Below are positions 41,194-48,568 of a DNA stretch of 64,000 nucleotides, piece by piece. Where the stretch lies: assembly GCA_014378765.1 (NCBI GenBank), contig JACMNA010000069.1, positions 16,831 to 80,830 on the forward strand, written 5' to 3'. Under the pieces are notes generated by a model, which worked only from the letters and a program-made list of their open reading frames with translations, was not told where the DNA came from and did no database searches. Numbering within the stretch: position 1 is the first letter of the stretch; each line of letters begins with the position of its first letter. The DNA comes from Bdellovibrio sp. GTDB taxonomy: Bacteria > Bdellovibrionota > Bdellovibrionia > Bdellovibrionales > Bdellovibrionaceae. The translations under genes were made by a program, and so were the position numbers.

Positions 41194-42180
41194 GTGATAT
41201 CCATTGATGATTTCATAAAAAATTACTCGGTTTACGCTGACCATGCTAGGGTCAAGGTTCACTCCCAAGTAGAAAGTGATTCTACTCAATATCCACTCGT
41301 ATCAATTCACTTCGGTAATCCGAAAGGGCCCACGCTGTTAGTAACAGGCGGCGTGCATGGCCTTGAACGCATTGGGGCTCAAGTCACACTCTCATTGCTT
41401 TCTAGTTTTCATGAGCGCTTAGCTTGGGATCAAATTTTAAAGCTCATGCTAGAAAAAATCCAGGTGGTATTTATTCCGTTGATTAACCCTGTCGGATATA
41501 TAAATGCCAGTCGTTCGAATGGCAATGGCGTTGATTTAATGAGAAATGCGCCAATTACGGCTGATACCGATGTACCTTTTCTTTTAGGCGGACAGTTAAT
41601 TAGTTCGAAGATCCCGTGGTACCGAGGCCTGACGGTTCAAAAAGAAACTCAATTTGTAATCGATACGGTCGGCGAAATTTTACTGCAATCAAACTGCCTG
41701 ATCTCGATTGATTTGCATTCTGGTTTTGGTTTTAAAGATCAACTTTGGTTTCCTTTTGCTAATAGTTATCAAGAGTTTTCGCAATTAACTGAACTGCACT
41801 TATTTTTTGAATTATATAAAAAAACACACCCCTACCACATTTACAAAGTCGAGCCGCAGAGTAAAAACTATTTAACCCACGGCGATATTTGGGATTATTG
41901 TTTTTTAAATTTAAAAAAGCCTGATCAAGTGTTTTTACCACTAACCCTAGAAATGGGTTCGTGGATTTGGGTGCGAAAAAATCCGCTGCAAATTTTTTCC
42001 AAGATGGGCTTATTTAACCCCATGAAAGCGCACCGTCTTAATCGAACCTTTCGACGGCATCGCCCCCTTTTTGATTTTTTGACTCACAGTTTAGCCTCGC
42101 ACGAAATGTGGTCGCAGCCTGACTATCACTTGAGAAAACAAATCGATGGTGAGGCCCGAAAGCTTTATTATGGAAATTAA
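41194..42180 (+). CDS. M14-type zinc carboxypeptidase / aspartoacylase-like hydrolase
   Basis: A 328-residue cytoplasmic protein of the zinc carboxypeptidase superfamily. The zinc ligands and substrate residues can be traced: TGGVHGLERIG near residue 52 (HxxE), NGVDLMRN near residue 108 (Asn/Arg binding the substrate carboxylate), CLISIDLHSGFG near residue 170 (third zinc ligand His), and LTLEMGSW near residue 250, which supplies the catalytic Glu. It resembles the group with DUF2817/M14-like enzymes that trim peptides, possibly peptidoglycan peptides, but the substrate is unknown. The start is GTG. It overlaps the following alpha/beta hydrolase gene, suggesting a joint function. Confidence 0.75.
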   Translation: MISIDDFIKNYSVYADHARVKVHSQVESDSTQYPLVSIHFGNPKGPTLLVTGGVHGLERIGAQVTLSLLSSFHERLAWDQILKLMLEKIQVVFIPLINPVGYINASRSNGNGVDLMRNAPITADTDVPFLLGGQLISSKIPWYRGLTVQKETQFVIDTVGEILLQSNCLISIDLHSGFGFKDQLWFPFANSYQEFSQLTELHLFFELYKKTHPYHIYKVEPQSKNYLTHGDIWDYCFLNLKKPDQVFLPLTLEMGSWIWVRKNPLQIFSKMGLFNPMKAHRLNRTFRRHRPLFDFLTHSLASHEMWSQPDYHLRKQIDGEARKLYYGN

Positions 42181-42913
42181 TCATTGGGTCTTAATTAGAG
42201 GCCTAACCCGCAGTCGGTTTCATTGGTTGGGCTTTGATTCCCTACTAAAGAATTCACTGGGGTGCCGCCAAGTGACTTGCATTGAGCTTCCTGGAAATGG
42301 TTATTTTTTTGATCAGAACTTTCCTTTGGCACTTGACGATTTGATTAACCAAATTAAAAGCCAAGTCGATTCTGCTTCATTACCGATTGGGATAATCGGA
42401 CTATCGATGGGTGGAATGATTGCCGCGCGCTGGGCCGAAATATTTCCTAATGAGGTTCAAGCCCTTGTTATTATCAATTCAAGTATGGCGTTCAGCCCTT
42501 TTTACCATCGCTTGTCGCCTCAATTTTATTTTAAATTGTTGTTAACGCTTGTTTGCCCCAGCGCCGAGATTATCGAAAATACAATTATGAACATTTCTTC
42601 AAACGAAAACCTAAAATGGAAAAATCGAATTGAAGAGTTAATTCAATTTCAGAAAAACCACGCCATCACTTTTAAAAATTTTTTACGCCAAATAAAAGTA
42701 ACAAGACAAGCCCGCATCATCAAAAAGCCAATTGAAAAAGTACTCATTCTTACCTCGCAGAAAGATCGTTTGGTTAATTATCGCTGCAGCCTAAAGTTAG
42801 CCGAACTATGGAAAACCCCACTGAAAGTTCACCCGTCGGCCGGGCACGATTTACCGTTAGATGATTCTCAGTGGGTCATTGAACAAATTAAAAACTTTTT
42901 AAGGCCATCTTAG
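42170..42913 (+). CDS. Alpha/beta hydrolase
   Basis: A 247-residue alpha/beta-hydrolase. The nucleophile elbow is GLSMGGMIAA near residue 84, the acid lies in LILTSQKDRLVNY near residue 200, and the His in HPSAGHDLPL near residue 230. The oxyanion region WVLIRGLTRSRFHW is at the N-terminus. There is no signal peptide, so it acts in the cytoplasm on an unknown ester or amide. The ATG at 42170 overlaps the end of the carboxypeptidase gene; an ATG at 42146 in the same frame is possible. The 3' end overlaps the convergent olsB-like gene by four bases. Confidence 0.75.
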   Translation: MEINHWVLIRGLTRSRFHWLGFDSLLKNSLGCRQVTCIELPGNGYFFDQNFPLALDDLINQIKSQVDSASLPIGIIGLSMGGMIAARWAEIFPNEVQALVIINSSMAFSPFYHRLSPQFYFKLLLTLVCPSAEIIENTIMNISSNENLKWKNRIEELIQFQKNHAITFKNFLRQIKVTRQARIIKKPIEKVLILTSQKDRLVNYRCSLKLAELWKTPLKVHPSAGHDLPLDDSQWVIEQIKNFLRPS

Positions 42914-43743
42914 GCATTAAATTTCTTTGCGTATTTTTCATCAAGTTCTGACCGTTTTAACACGGTCATGAAATCAATGCAGTTAAAGTCCATATCAAGT
43001 GCCGGGTAGCTGCAAACTTTAGCTCCGGCCTTAATATATGATTTTAAAAGTGATGGAATTTTTTCTTCTGCTTCTTCCATTTGATTAGGACTAAGCCCCC
43101 TAGAAAAAACCATCATCCAAAACAAGTAATCTTTCATATGATATTTTTCTCGTGGAAAAAATATTTCATCATTGGTTGCTCCAGTGAGTTGAAAGTAGCT
43201 AAATATTAGGGCCGCTGATCTTGAGTCGGTTACTTTAACACTAGAACAACCAATCAGCTTATCAGCCTCAAATGATTTCATGTATTCAACGATGCCCCGC
43301 CATAATAATGAAATAACCGCTCCGCGCCGGTGTTCTGAATGGATACAGGCCCGCCCTAACTCGATAAAAGGTTCATTTTGATCATCTAACCATTGCGAAA
43401 TTTCAAATTCCGAATGCGTGTAAAACTTAAAAGCGGTTCCCGAGTAATTCATTCGGTACGTGCCGACCACTTCGTTAGTGCTTCGATGAATAATCATCAG
43501 GTGATCACAACTTGAATCGTACTCATCAAAATCTAAACCGCTATTAGTTACTCGGCCGGCCATTTCTTTACAGAATATTTCATGTCGTAGGCGAAAACAC
43601 TGAATTACTTCTGATTTCGTTTCTGCCACCTTTAACAGGTAAGGACCGAATTCAAGGCGTAAAGATATTTTATTTTTCCAAGTTGAGATGCGGGCCATGT
43701 AGATTTGACTTTTAACTATCATCGTATCAATCATTGAAACCAT
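42910..43743 (-). CDS. olsB: OlsB-like N-acyltransferase (ornithine lipid synthesis, first step)
   Basis: A 277-residue GNAT-fold protein of the hemolysin/OlsB group. Visible are QCFRLRHEIFCKEMAG near residue 48, GLDFDEYDSSCDHLMII near residue 68, VVGTYRMNYSGTAF and ELGRACIHSEHRRGAVISLL, the pattern of acyl-ACP-dependent N-acyltransferases. OlsB transfers a 3-hydroxyacyl group from ACP to ornithine to give lyso-ornithine lipid, a phosphorus-free membrane lipid precursor. A perfect AGGAGG lies 3-4 bases before the ATG. It is divergent from an olsA-like gene, with Pho-box-like sites between them. An autoinducer-synthase-like or other amino-acid N-acyltransferase role remains possible. Confidence 0.7.
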   Translation of the reverse strand: MVSMIDTMIVKSQIYMARISTWKNKISLRLEFGPYLLKVAETKSEVIQCFRLRHEIFCKEMAGRVTNSGLDFDEYDSSCDHLMIIHRSTNEVVGTYRMNYSGTAFKFYTHSEFEISQWLDDQNEPFIELGRACIHSEHRRGAVISLLWRGIVEYMKSFEADKLIGCSSVKVTDSRSAALIFSYFQLTGATNDEIFFPREKYHMKDYLFWMMVFSRGLSPNQMEEAEEKIPSLLKSYIKAGAKVCSYPALDMDFNCIDFMTVLKRSELDEKYAKKFNA

Positions 43744-43787
43744 ATAACCTCCTAAAAATATTGAAACACCGATTCAAAGATTTAATA

Positions 43788-43842
43788 AGTTAGGATTGCG
43801 TTAAGATAGACCTTTGCAATTAGTCTTAACGCAATCTTAATG
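43788..43842. promoter_or_regulatory. Two mirrored Pho-box-like sites between divergent ols genes
   Basis: Plus strand: CTTAACG (43825-43831), CAAT, CTTAATG (43836-43842), then 10 bases and TAAGAT (43853-43858). Minus strand: CTTAACG (43805-43799), CAAT, CCTAACT (43794-43788), then 10 bases and TTGAAT (43777-43772). The 7-base repeats with an 11-base period and a 10-base distance to the -10 are the architecture of PhoB-type boxes; the CTTAA core resembles the form known from cyanobacterial SphR sites. Together the two boxes form a 16-base inverted repeat with one mismatch (43791-43806 and 43824-43839). Confidence 0.55.
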
Positions 43843-43861
43843 TGACGAAAGCTAAGATCAA

Positions 43862-44572
43862 GTGAAGCCTATTGATGTGTTTCAATTAATTAAAACGACT
43901 TCAATTTTTTATATGACATTAATTTATTTAATGAAGTCTTACCGTAAGGGCGCGTGTATTAACCAATTAAAACAAGATTGGGCCCTAGCCGTTTTAAGAA
44001 AGTTTGATTTTCAAATTGAAGTTAAGAATAGGTTATTAAATACAAACCACAACCAAATAATTCTTGGCAACCACATTAGCTTTTTAGATATCCTTGTCTT
44101 ATTAGCGTTACAGCCACAGACAGTTTTTCTTTCTAAAATTGAGGTCGCGCGGTGGCCCATCATCGGCGCCGGCGCAAAACGAATGGGGACGCTATTTGTG
44201 AACCGCGGGTGTTCGCAATCTAGGGCGCACGCTAAGAATCAAATTAAAGATATTTTTGTAAAAGGCCAAAAACCAATCCACTTGGCAGGTTTTCCATCAG
44301 GCACTACTTGTTTAACTGAATCTAAACCTTGGAAAAAAGGACTTTTTGAAATCGCCGAACAAAGCGAAACGCAAGTTCAACCTTTCCGAATTTCATACGA
44401 ACCTTTACGAGAGTGCGCCTACATCGATGACGACAACTTGTTTTTAAGTTTAGCCAAACTATTTAAAACCCCAAACAAGAAAGTTATCTTCGAATGGGGC
44501 GAGGCCTTTTACGTAAATCAATTAGAAACCCAAATGCTTGAATTACAACGATGGACGGCCCGCCAAGTATGA
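43862..44572 (+). CDS. olsA: OlsA-like lysolipid O-acyltransferase (PlsC family)
   Basis: A 236-residue membrane-associated acyltransferase. The NHxxxxD catalytic motif is LGNHISFLDILVLLAL near residue 62-77, followed by RMGTLFVNRG (the FxxR-like substrate loop) and LAGFPSGTTCL in place of the usual FPEGTTS, an altered third motif. It would acylate the hydroxyl of lyso-ornithine lipid in the OlsB/OlsA pathway, or lysophosphatidate. The GTG at 43862 is the first possible start. If the -10 at 43853 is used, transcription would begin near 43865 and translation would need a later start (GTG 43877 or ATG 43913). The stop overlaps the PHP gene by four bases. Confidence 0.65.
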   Translation: MKPIDVFQLIKTTSIFYMTLIYLMKSYRKGACINQLKQDWALAVLRKFDFQIEVKNRLLNTNHNQIILGNHISFLDILVLLALQPQTVFLSKIEVARWPIIGAGAKRMGTLFVNRGCSQSRAHAKNQIKDIFVKGQKPIHLAGFPSGTTCLTESKPWKKGLFEIAEQSETQVQPFRISYEPLRECAYIDDDNLFLSLAKLFKTPNKKVIFEWGEAFYVNQLETQMLELQRWTARQV

Positions 44573-45192
44573 AAAAAAAGTACTTAGTTGATTTACATAT
44601 TCACTCAAATTTCAGCGACGGAAAGTTAACTATTGCGGAAATCGTCGACCTGTACGGCGCGCGCGGGTTTCATTTCATTGCCATTACGGACCACTTAGCA
44701 GATTCAAAAACTTTAACGGGCTATGTGACGCAAAAGTTAAAGTTATCATTAACGGCGAACAGTATGGATCAGTACTTAACAACGATGCGACGCGAAGCTC
44801 AAAGGGCTTGGCAACAATATGGAATGATACTTATACCAGGTGCCGAAGTAACGTTGAACTCGTGGTCGCGCCACTTGGGAGCTCACCTTGTGTTACTGGG
44901 AATCGATAAATATATCGATCCAAATTCTTCCGTCGAAAATATTCTAGTAGAAAATTCAGATCTGTTTTCAATTGCCGCTCATCCGCTTTGGACAAAAGCC
45001 TTCGAATTTAAAACAACCTACCTTTGGCAAAATCGAGAAAAGTTAAGTTTGCTTTTCGATGCTTGGGAATGCGGCACCGCCCAACATTTTGCAAAAGAAG
45101 TATATTTGTCAGGATTTCCCATCGTAGCATCAAGCGACTTTCATGGCCCAAGCCGCTTCGAATCTTGGAAGACCGCCGCCTACATAAAATAA
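44569..45192 (+). CDS. PHP-domain phosphoesterase
   Basis: A 207-residue PHP-fold metal-dependent hydrolase. Metal ligands are in DLHIHSNFSDG near residue 7-17, AITDHLAD near residue 39, PGAEVTL near residue 88, FSIAAHPLW near residue 130 and SSDFHG near the C-terminus. The ATG at 44569 overlaps the olsA-like stop as ATGA; the frame begins earlier at 44551. PHP proteins of this size hydrolyse nucleotide or sugar phosphates. Coupling to an olsA-like gene with a Pho-box-like promoter suggests that it may recover phosphate from an organic phosphate, which is inference. Confidence 0.82.
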   Translation: MKKKYLVDLHIHSNFSDGKLTIAEIVDLYGARGFHFIAITDHLADSKTLTGYVTQKLKLSLTANSMDQYLTTMRREAQRAWQQYGMILIPGAEVTLNSWSRHLGAHLVLLGIDKYIDPNSSVENILVENSDLFSIAAHPLWTKAFEFKTTYLWQNREKLSLLFDAWECGTAQHFAKEVYLSGFPIVASSDFHGPSRFESWKTAAYIK

Positions 45193-45270
45193 TTTTCAGT
45201 AGAGGGGCTGTTTGATTCAATTCGAAATCGAAACGTCGAGCCCATATGGATGTAATTCATTTTCTTTTAA

Positions 45271-46275
45271 TTACCGAAAATTATAACCCTTAAAATCATC
45301 GTAAAGGCCATCGCGCTTTGCAAACTGCGCAAGATCTTCGCCGCAACGGCCCTGTAAAATTCCTTCTAAATAACCGAGCGCGCCTTTGTACGACTGTAAA
45401 TAGTCGACCGTATCTCCGGAAAGAATCATTCTTAAATTGGGGTTAGCTTTTAAAAGCATGGCCTTAAAATGCGTTTCAGAAAAACACGAGAACGAACCAT
45501 ACACTAAGCCGGGGTTTGGATACTTCTTTAAAGTCTCTACCACTTTTTTAATTCCGGGACGTTTCGCCTTATAATAACTTTCGTAGTTGGGATGACCGTC
45601 GGCCCCTAATTGCGGTGGATTAAAATCAGGTCCGCCACCATTGCGCGAATGTCCGTTATAAAAAACTACGTCGGCCGCGGCCAAGCCACCAAAAAAATTA
45701 TCTTCAGATTGCGCGGTCATTTGCGTTTGGCGACTTGCTAGAGATGTTTTATTACGAATGTAATTGCTAGAGGCCGATGCGTGCGTCAGGCGTAGTTTGA
45801 TTTCGATGCTTCGGCCCAAAATATTTGCTTGTTTGACGTAGGTGGTATCGCCCACTTCAGGGTCACCGATTTCACGGAAGCCGCAGGTCACTCGTGGACC
45901 TGAGCAGGGTTCGATTAAAGCGTTACGTAACGCAAAATAAGTTTCGCCATCTAGGCTTGGTGATTGGCCGACTGATTTACCGTCCCACAAAACATCTTCG
46001 CCGGTGCGTGAGTCATCAAAATACCCGAAGGCGTAGCGTACATCTAAGCGGCCTTTTGCAAAAGACTTGGCAAACATGGGTGCGCAAACTTGTGGATCAT
46101 AGATTTCATTTCGTCTTTCACGCGCAATTTCTAGGGGCGAGGGTTGCTCTAAAAGTTTAAAATAATCTTTCGTAAAAATTGGGAACCAGTGTTCGTAAGC
46201 GTAGATGCCAGTGAACCCAGCTGAAGCTTGAATCGAAACTAACGATAATAAAGCTAGAAGCCATTTATTTTTCAT
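45271..46275 (-). CDS. Secreted protein, possible clan-CD (caspase/gingipain-like) cysteine peptidase
   Basis: A 334-residue protein not firmly assigned. Signal peptide MKNKWLLALLSLVSIQASAG. The mature protein has two blocks spaced as in clan-CD peptidases: a hydrophobic strand ending in His, DVVFYNGHSRNGGGPDF (about residues 205-221), and a second hydrophobic strand ending in Cys, GLVYGSFSCFSETHF (about residues 257-271). In caspases and gingipains such strands precede the catalytic His-Gly and Cys. Six or more other cysteines point to disulphides and a periplasmic or extracellular location. The start lies 3 bases after the stop of a trypsin-like protease gene, so the two are one operon and may act as a cascade or pro-enzyme/activator pair. 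Confidence 0.5.
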   Translation of the reverse strand: MKNKWLLALLSLVSIQASAGFTGIYAYEHWFPIFTKDYFKLLEQPSPLEIARERRNEIYDPQVCAPMFAKSFAKGRLDVRYAFGYFDDSRTGEDVLWDGKSVGQSPSLDGETYFALRNALIEPCSGPRVTCGFREIGDPEVGDTTYVKQANILGRSIEIKLRLTHASASSNYIRNKTSLASRQTQMTAQSEDNFFGGLAAADVVFYNGHSRNGGGPDFNPPQLGADGHPNYESYYKAKRPGIKKVVETLKKYPNPGLVYGSFSCFSETHFKAMLLKANPNLRMILSGDTVDYLQSYKGALGYLEGILQGRCGEDLAQFAKRDGLYDDFKGYNFR

Positions 46276-46278
46276 TTG

Positions 46279-47316
46279 TTATTTCCCCGGTAATTGACTA
46301 AGTAAACGTTGCTCTTCGCGCTTAATCCAATCGGCAAAGGCGCCGACCTTGGCAATTTGCGAACGCTCGCGGCAGCTGTATAGAACATCGCGGTAACTCT
46401 TTTGGCTTTCGGGATTACTAGCGTTGTACCTATTATTTTCGATATCGGTGACCTTACGAACCGAGGCTTCGTTAACGCCTACGCCAGAATTAACGCCGAT
46501 TATTTTTTTATTACCATTTCTATCGGTGATAAATTGCGGACCGCCCGAATCGCCCTGGCAGACCCAATTCTTGGAATTTTTTTTGGTGTAAAACCGATCT
46601 TCATTTTCAGAAAAATCTGAATCAACAATCGCGGTTCCTTTACGAAGTTGGCCCGTTGAAGTGTCGTAGCGGCCTTTAGCATCGAAGTAATCGACCGCGC
46701 GTCCGTATCCGTAAAATTGAGTTACGAGGCCCGCATAATTTGCGTGGGCATCGGTGTCGATTACGGCCAATTCAAACCCCGGGGGCAGGCTTCCATTAAA
46801 AACTGCAACGGCTAAATCGTGATCGTTCTGCGGAATCAATTTTATTTCGCCACGGTTGGCACGCGCTTCAGGATGTTTTTTTAAATCGAAGTATTCGCCA
46901 TTTGAAAAATACCACTCTTTCGGAGTTGAATCGTACTGTGGATGCTGAGCAAATTTAAATCCCGACCGCCGAATCGGATCATAAAATTTTGTGCGTGTTT
47001 CAAAAACGATATTGAAACCAATTACGCCCGGTAAAAGTTTAGAATTAAAACAATGGGCGGCCGTTAATACCGTGTTGGGGCCAATCAACGTACCGGTGCA
47101 ATAAGTAAGTACGCTTTGGTTTCGATCGAATAGCTCAACGGCAACCACGCTTTTTTCAGTTTGATTTGCACGGCTCATGATGATCTCGCCGTCGATTACG
47201 TGGTTAGCATCAGTGGGTGATGATAAATCTTTTGAAGAATGAAAGCCCGTCGGACTACAAGCTAACGTTAGGGCCACGCCCAGAAAAGTTAAAGCAATAA
47301 TAAGTTTCAACTGCAT
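46279..47316 (-). CDS. Trypsin-like serine protease (S1), exported
   Basis: A 345-residue S1 protease. A hydrophobic signal ends LTLAC, so Cys20 may be lipidated. The catalytic triad is visible: TAAHCFN near residue 92 (His), DHDLAVAVFNG near residue 165 (Asp) and CQGDSGGPQF near residue 255 (Ser). The zymogen-style N-terminus after activation would be near VIDGEIIMSRANQ, where trypsins have IVGG. The domain carries insertions relative to minimal trypsin. It is probably anchored to the outside of the cell or secreted. It is the first gene of a two-gene protease operon. The upstream region is shared with a small ORF on the other strand. Confidence 0.88.
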   Translation of the reverse strand: MQLKLIIALTFLGVALTLACSPTGFHSSKDLSSPTDANHVIDGEIIMSRANQTEKSVVAVELFDRNQSVLTYCTGTLIGPNTVLTAAHCFNSKLLPGVIGFNIVFETRTKFYDPIRRSGFKFAQHPQYDSTPKEWYFSNGEYFDLKKHPEARANRGEIKLIPQNDHDLAVAVFNGSLPPGFELAVIDTDAHANYAGLVTQFYGYGRAVDYFDAKGRYDTSTGQLRKGTAIVDSDFSENEDRFYTKKNSKNWVCQGDSGGPQFITDRNGNKKIIGVNSGVGVNEASVRKVTDIENNRYNASNPESQKSYRDVLYSCRERSQIAKVGAFADWIKREEQRLLSQLPGK

Positions 47317-47382
47317 CCCCCCGGATAAGTTAAAATGCTTTTATCCCAATTTGACGCATAACGCTATAAATTGAGGCAGCAT

Positions 47383-47520
47383 ATGAAAAATTTCCGTAAG
47401 AGGGAGATTAATAGAGAGCTATTGGGATTAAGTGACATTCAAAAGCCGCTGATTAGAAATTTTACAAAGTTTTCAGCCACTGCCAAAAAGTTTAATTTTG
47501 GGCTGGAGCAACCATCGTAA
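47383..47520 (+). CDS. Small basic ORF of 45 residues, unknown
   Basis: ATG at 47383 with GAGG 6 bases upstream and TATAAA at 47365-47370; ends in TAA. The product begins MKNFRKREINRELLGLSDIQ, is rich in Lys, Arg, Asn and Phe, has a net positive charge and no signal peptide or hydrophobic helix. No family recognised. It stands alone in a long gap between the S1 protease gene and pabA. The ribosome binding site argues that it may be translated, but an open frame of this length can occur by chance. Confidence 0.35.
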   Translation: MKNFRKREINRELLGLSDIQKPLIRNFTKFSATAKKFNFGLEQPS

Positions 47521-47552
47521 TAAATCAAACGAAACGAAAAACCATGATTGAT

Positions 47553-47626
47553 GAGGCCGATGCGGAGCGAGCGGCAAAAAAGTAACCGTACTTCGATTAC
47601 CGGCAGCGCAAGCTGCCGGCTGCCTC
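47553..47626. ncRNA. Candidate structured element with GNRA-capped hairpin
   Basis: An outer stem GAGGC (47553-47557) / GCCTC (47622-47626) encloses a first arm GCCG (47556) / CGGC (47572) and a strong second arm CCGGCAGC (47600-47607), loop GCAA, GCTGCCGG (47612-47619). The first arm competes with the outer stem for two bases. The segment is much richer in G+C than its AT-rich surroundings and has no coding explanation, though a 13-codon open frame starts at 47544. It could be a small RNA, a REP/BIME-like repeat or a mobile-element remnant. There is no T tract, so a plain terminator is unlikely. Confidence 0.35.
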
Positions 47627-47703
47627 AATGACTGCCATATATTTAGATAACTATTCTATCATCTAGTTTTTTCCATTAATCTTTCTTTCGCTTGATTAAG
47701 ACC

Positions 47704-47743
47704 TATTTACATATTAATTACATATATAAGTATTATGTAAATA
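47704..47743. promoter_or_regulatory. AT-rich inverted repeat upstream of a small ORF
   Basis: TATTTACATA (47704-47713) and TATGTAAATA (47734-47743) are perfect 10-base arms, 20 bases apart. ATTACATA is also repeated inside. The dyad ends 15 bases before the ATG at 47759 and just before its ribosome binding site, so it could be an operator or a hairpin in the leader. Confidence 0.4.
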
Positions 47744-47758
47744 TATAAGGGGTTTTGC

Positions 47759-47878
47759 ATGAAGTTATATGTCAGTTCTAATGGTTTTGTTTCTAGAAAA
47801 ACTAATTATTTTGATAAGTTAACTGTTTGTATTTGGTTTTTACAATTAGTTGTTAGTTATGTAATAGCACTGTCTTGA
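47759..47878 (+). CDS. Small membrane-type ORF of 39 residues, unknown
   Basis: ATG at 47759, preceded by AGGGG with a spacing of 6 to 7 bases; ends in TGA. The product MKLYVSSNGFVSRKTNYFDK is followed by a hydrophobic segment (residues about 22-37, VCIWFLQLVVSYVIAL) that could cross a membrane. This is the shape of small membrane peptides or type I toxin-like peptides, but no antisense promoter could be demonstrated. The base composition is clearly lower in G+C than the neighbouring genes, hinting at recent acquisition or a non-coding origin. Confidence 0.3.
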   Translation: MKLYVSSNGFVSRKTNYFDKLTVCIWFLQLVVSYVIALS

Positions 47879-47965
47879 ACCGGTCTTAAAAGTATTTTGA
47901 GCCTCAAGGGTCTGTCAGATGCCCTTCCCTTTTCGAGTGTGATATTTTGGGCTTTCAAAGGATAT

Positions 47966-48568
47966 ATGAAAGCAGCGTTAATTGATCATGATGATTCGTT
48001 TACCCAGAATTTGCGACAGTGGCTCAAGCCGTTGTTTAGCCAAATTGATGTTTATAATCACCATGATTATTTTAGTCAGCAATCTCGGCTTAATAGCACG
48101 TATTCGTTGTTCGTGCTTTCACCGGGACCAAAAAATCCAAGCGATTATCATCAGACTCTTGAGTGGCTTAAAACGATTTCGCCCACAACTCCGGTGTTAG
48201 GAGTTTGCTTGGGTATGCAGATGATAGTGTTAAGTGAAAGTGGCGCCGGCGCGATTAAAAAATATTCGCCACCCCTTCACGGAAAAAAATCAAAATTACA
48301 TTTGTCTTTAGGTGGTGAAAATAAAAGCGATGAGAATTTATTAAGTTTACAGGGCCTTTCTGTAGCTCGGTATCACTCGTTAGTTTGCGAGCCGAAAAAT
48401 ATTTCGCCGGCCTTTGATGTCATTGCGAATTCGGCGGATGATCAGCAAGTGATGTGGATTCAGCATCAGACTAAAAAATGGATGGGGTTGCAATTTCACC
48501 CCGAATCTTTTTTAACGGAAAAACCTGAGTTGCATTTGAATTATTTAAAGAAGTGGCTTCAGAAATGA
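47966..48568 (+). CDS. pabA: Aminodeoxychorismate synthase glutamine amidotransferase subunit
   Basis: A 200-residue class I glutamine amidotransferase that supplies ammonia to PabB. It starts MKAALIDHDDSFTQNLRQWL, has the nucleophile Cys in GVCLGMQM near residue 79 and the His-Glu pair in GLQFHPESF near residue 177. The ATG at 47966 fits family length; the frame extends upstream to 47897. An anthranilate synthase component II would look alike, but the following pabB-pabC pair favours p-aminobenzoate synthesis. The stop overlaps pabB by four bases. Confidence 0.88.
   Translation: MKAALIDHDDSFTQNLRQWLKPLFSQIDVYNHHDYFSQQSRLNSTYSLFVLSPGPKNPSDYHQTLEWLKTISPTTPVLGVCLGMQMIVLSESGAGAIKKYSPPLHGKKSKLHLSLGGENKSDENLLSLQGLSVARYHSLVCEPKNISPAFDVIANSADDQQVMWIQHQTKKWMGLQFHPESFLTEKPELHLNYLKKWLQK

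Noticed and set aside
47540..47640. tRNA, group II intron domain V or retron RNA in the structured element
   Set aside because: No T-loop or anticodon arrangement, no domain V AGC triad with bulge, and no reverse transcriptase gene in the window.
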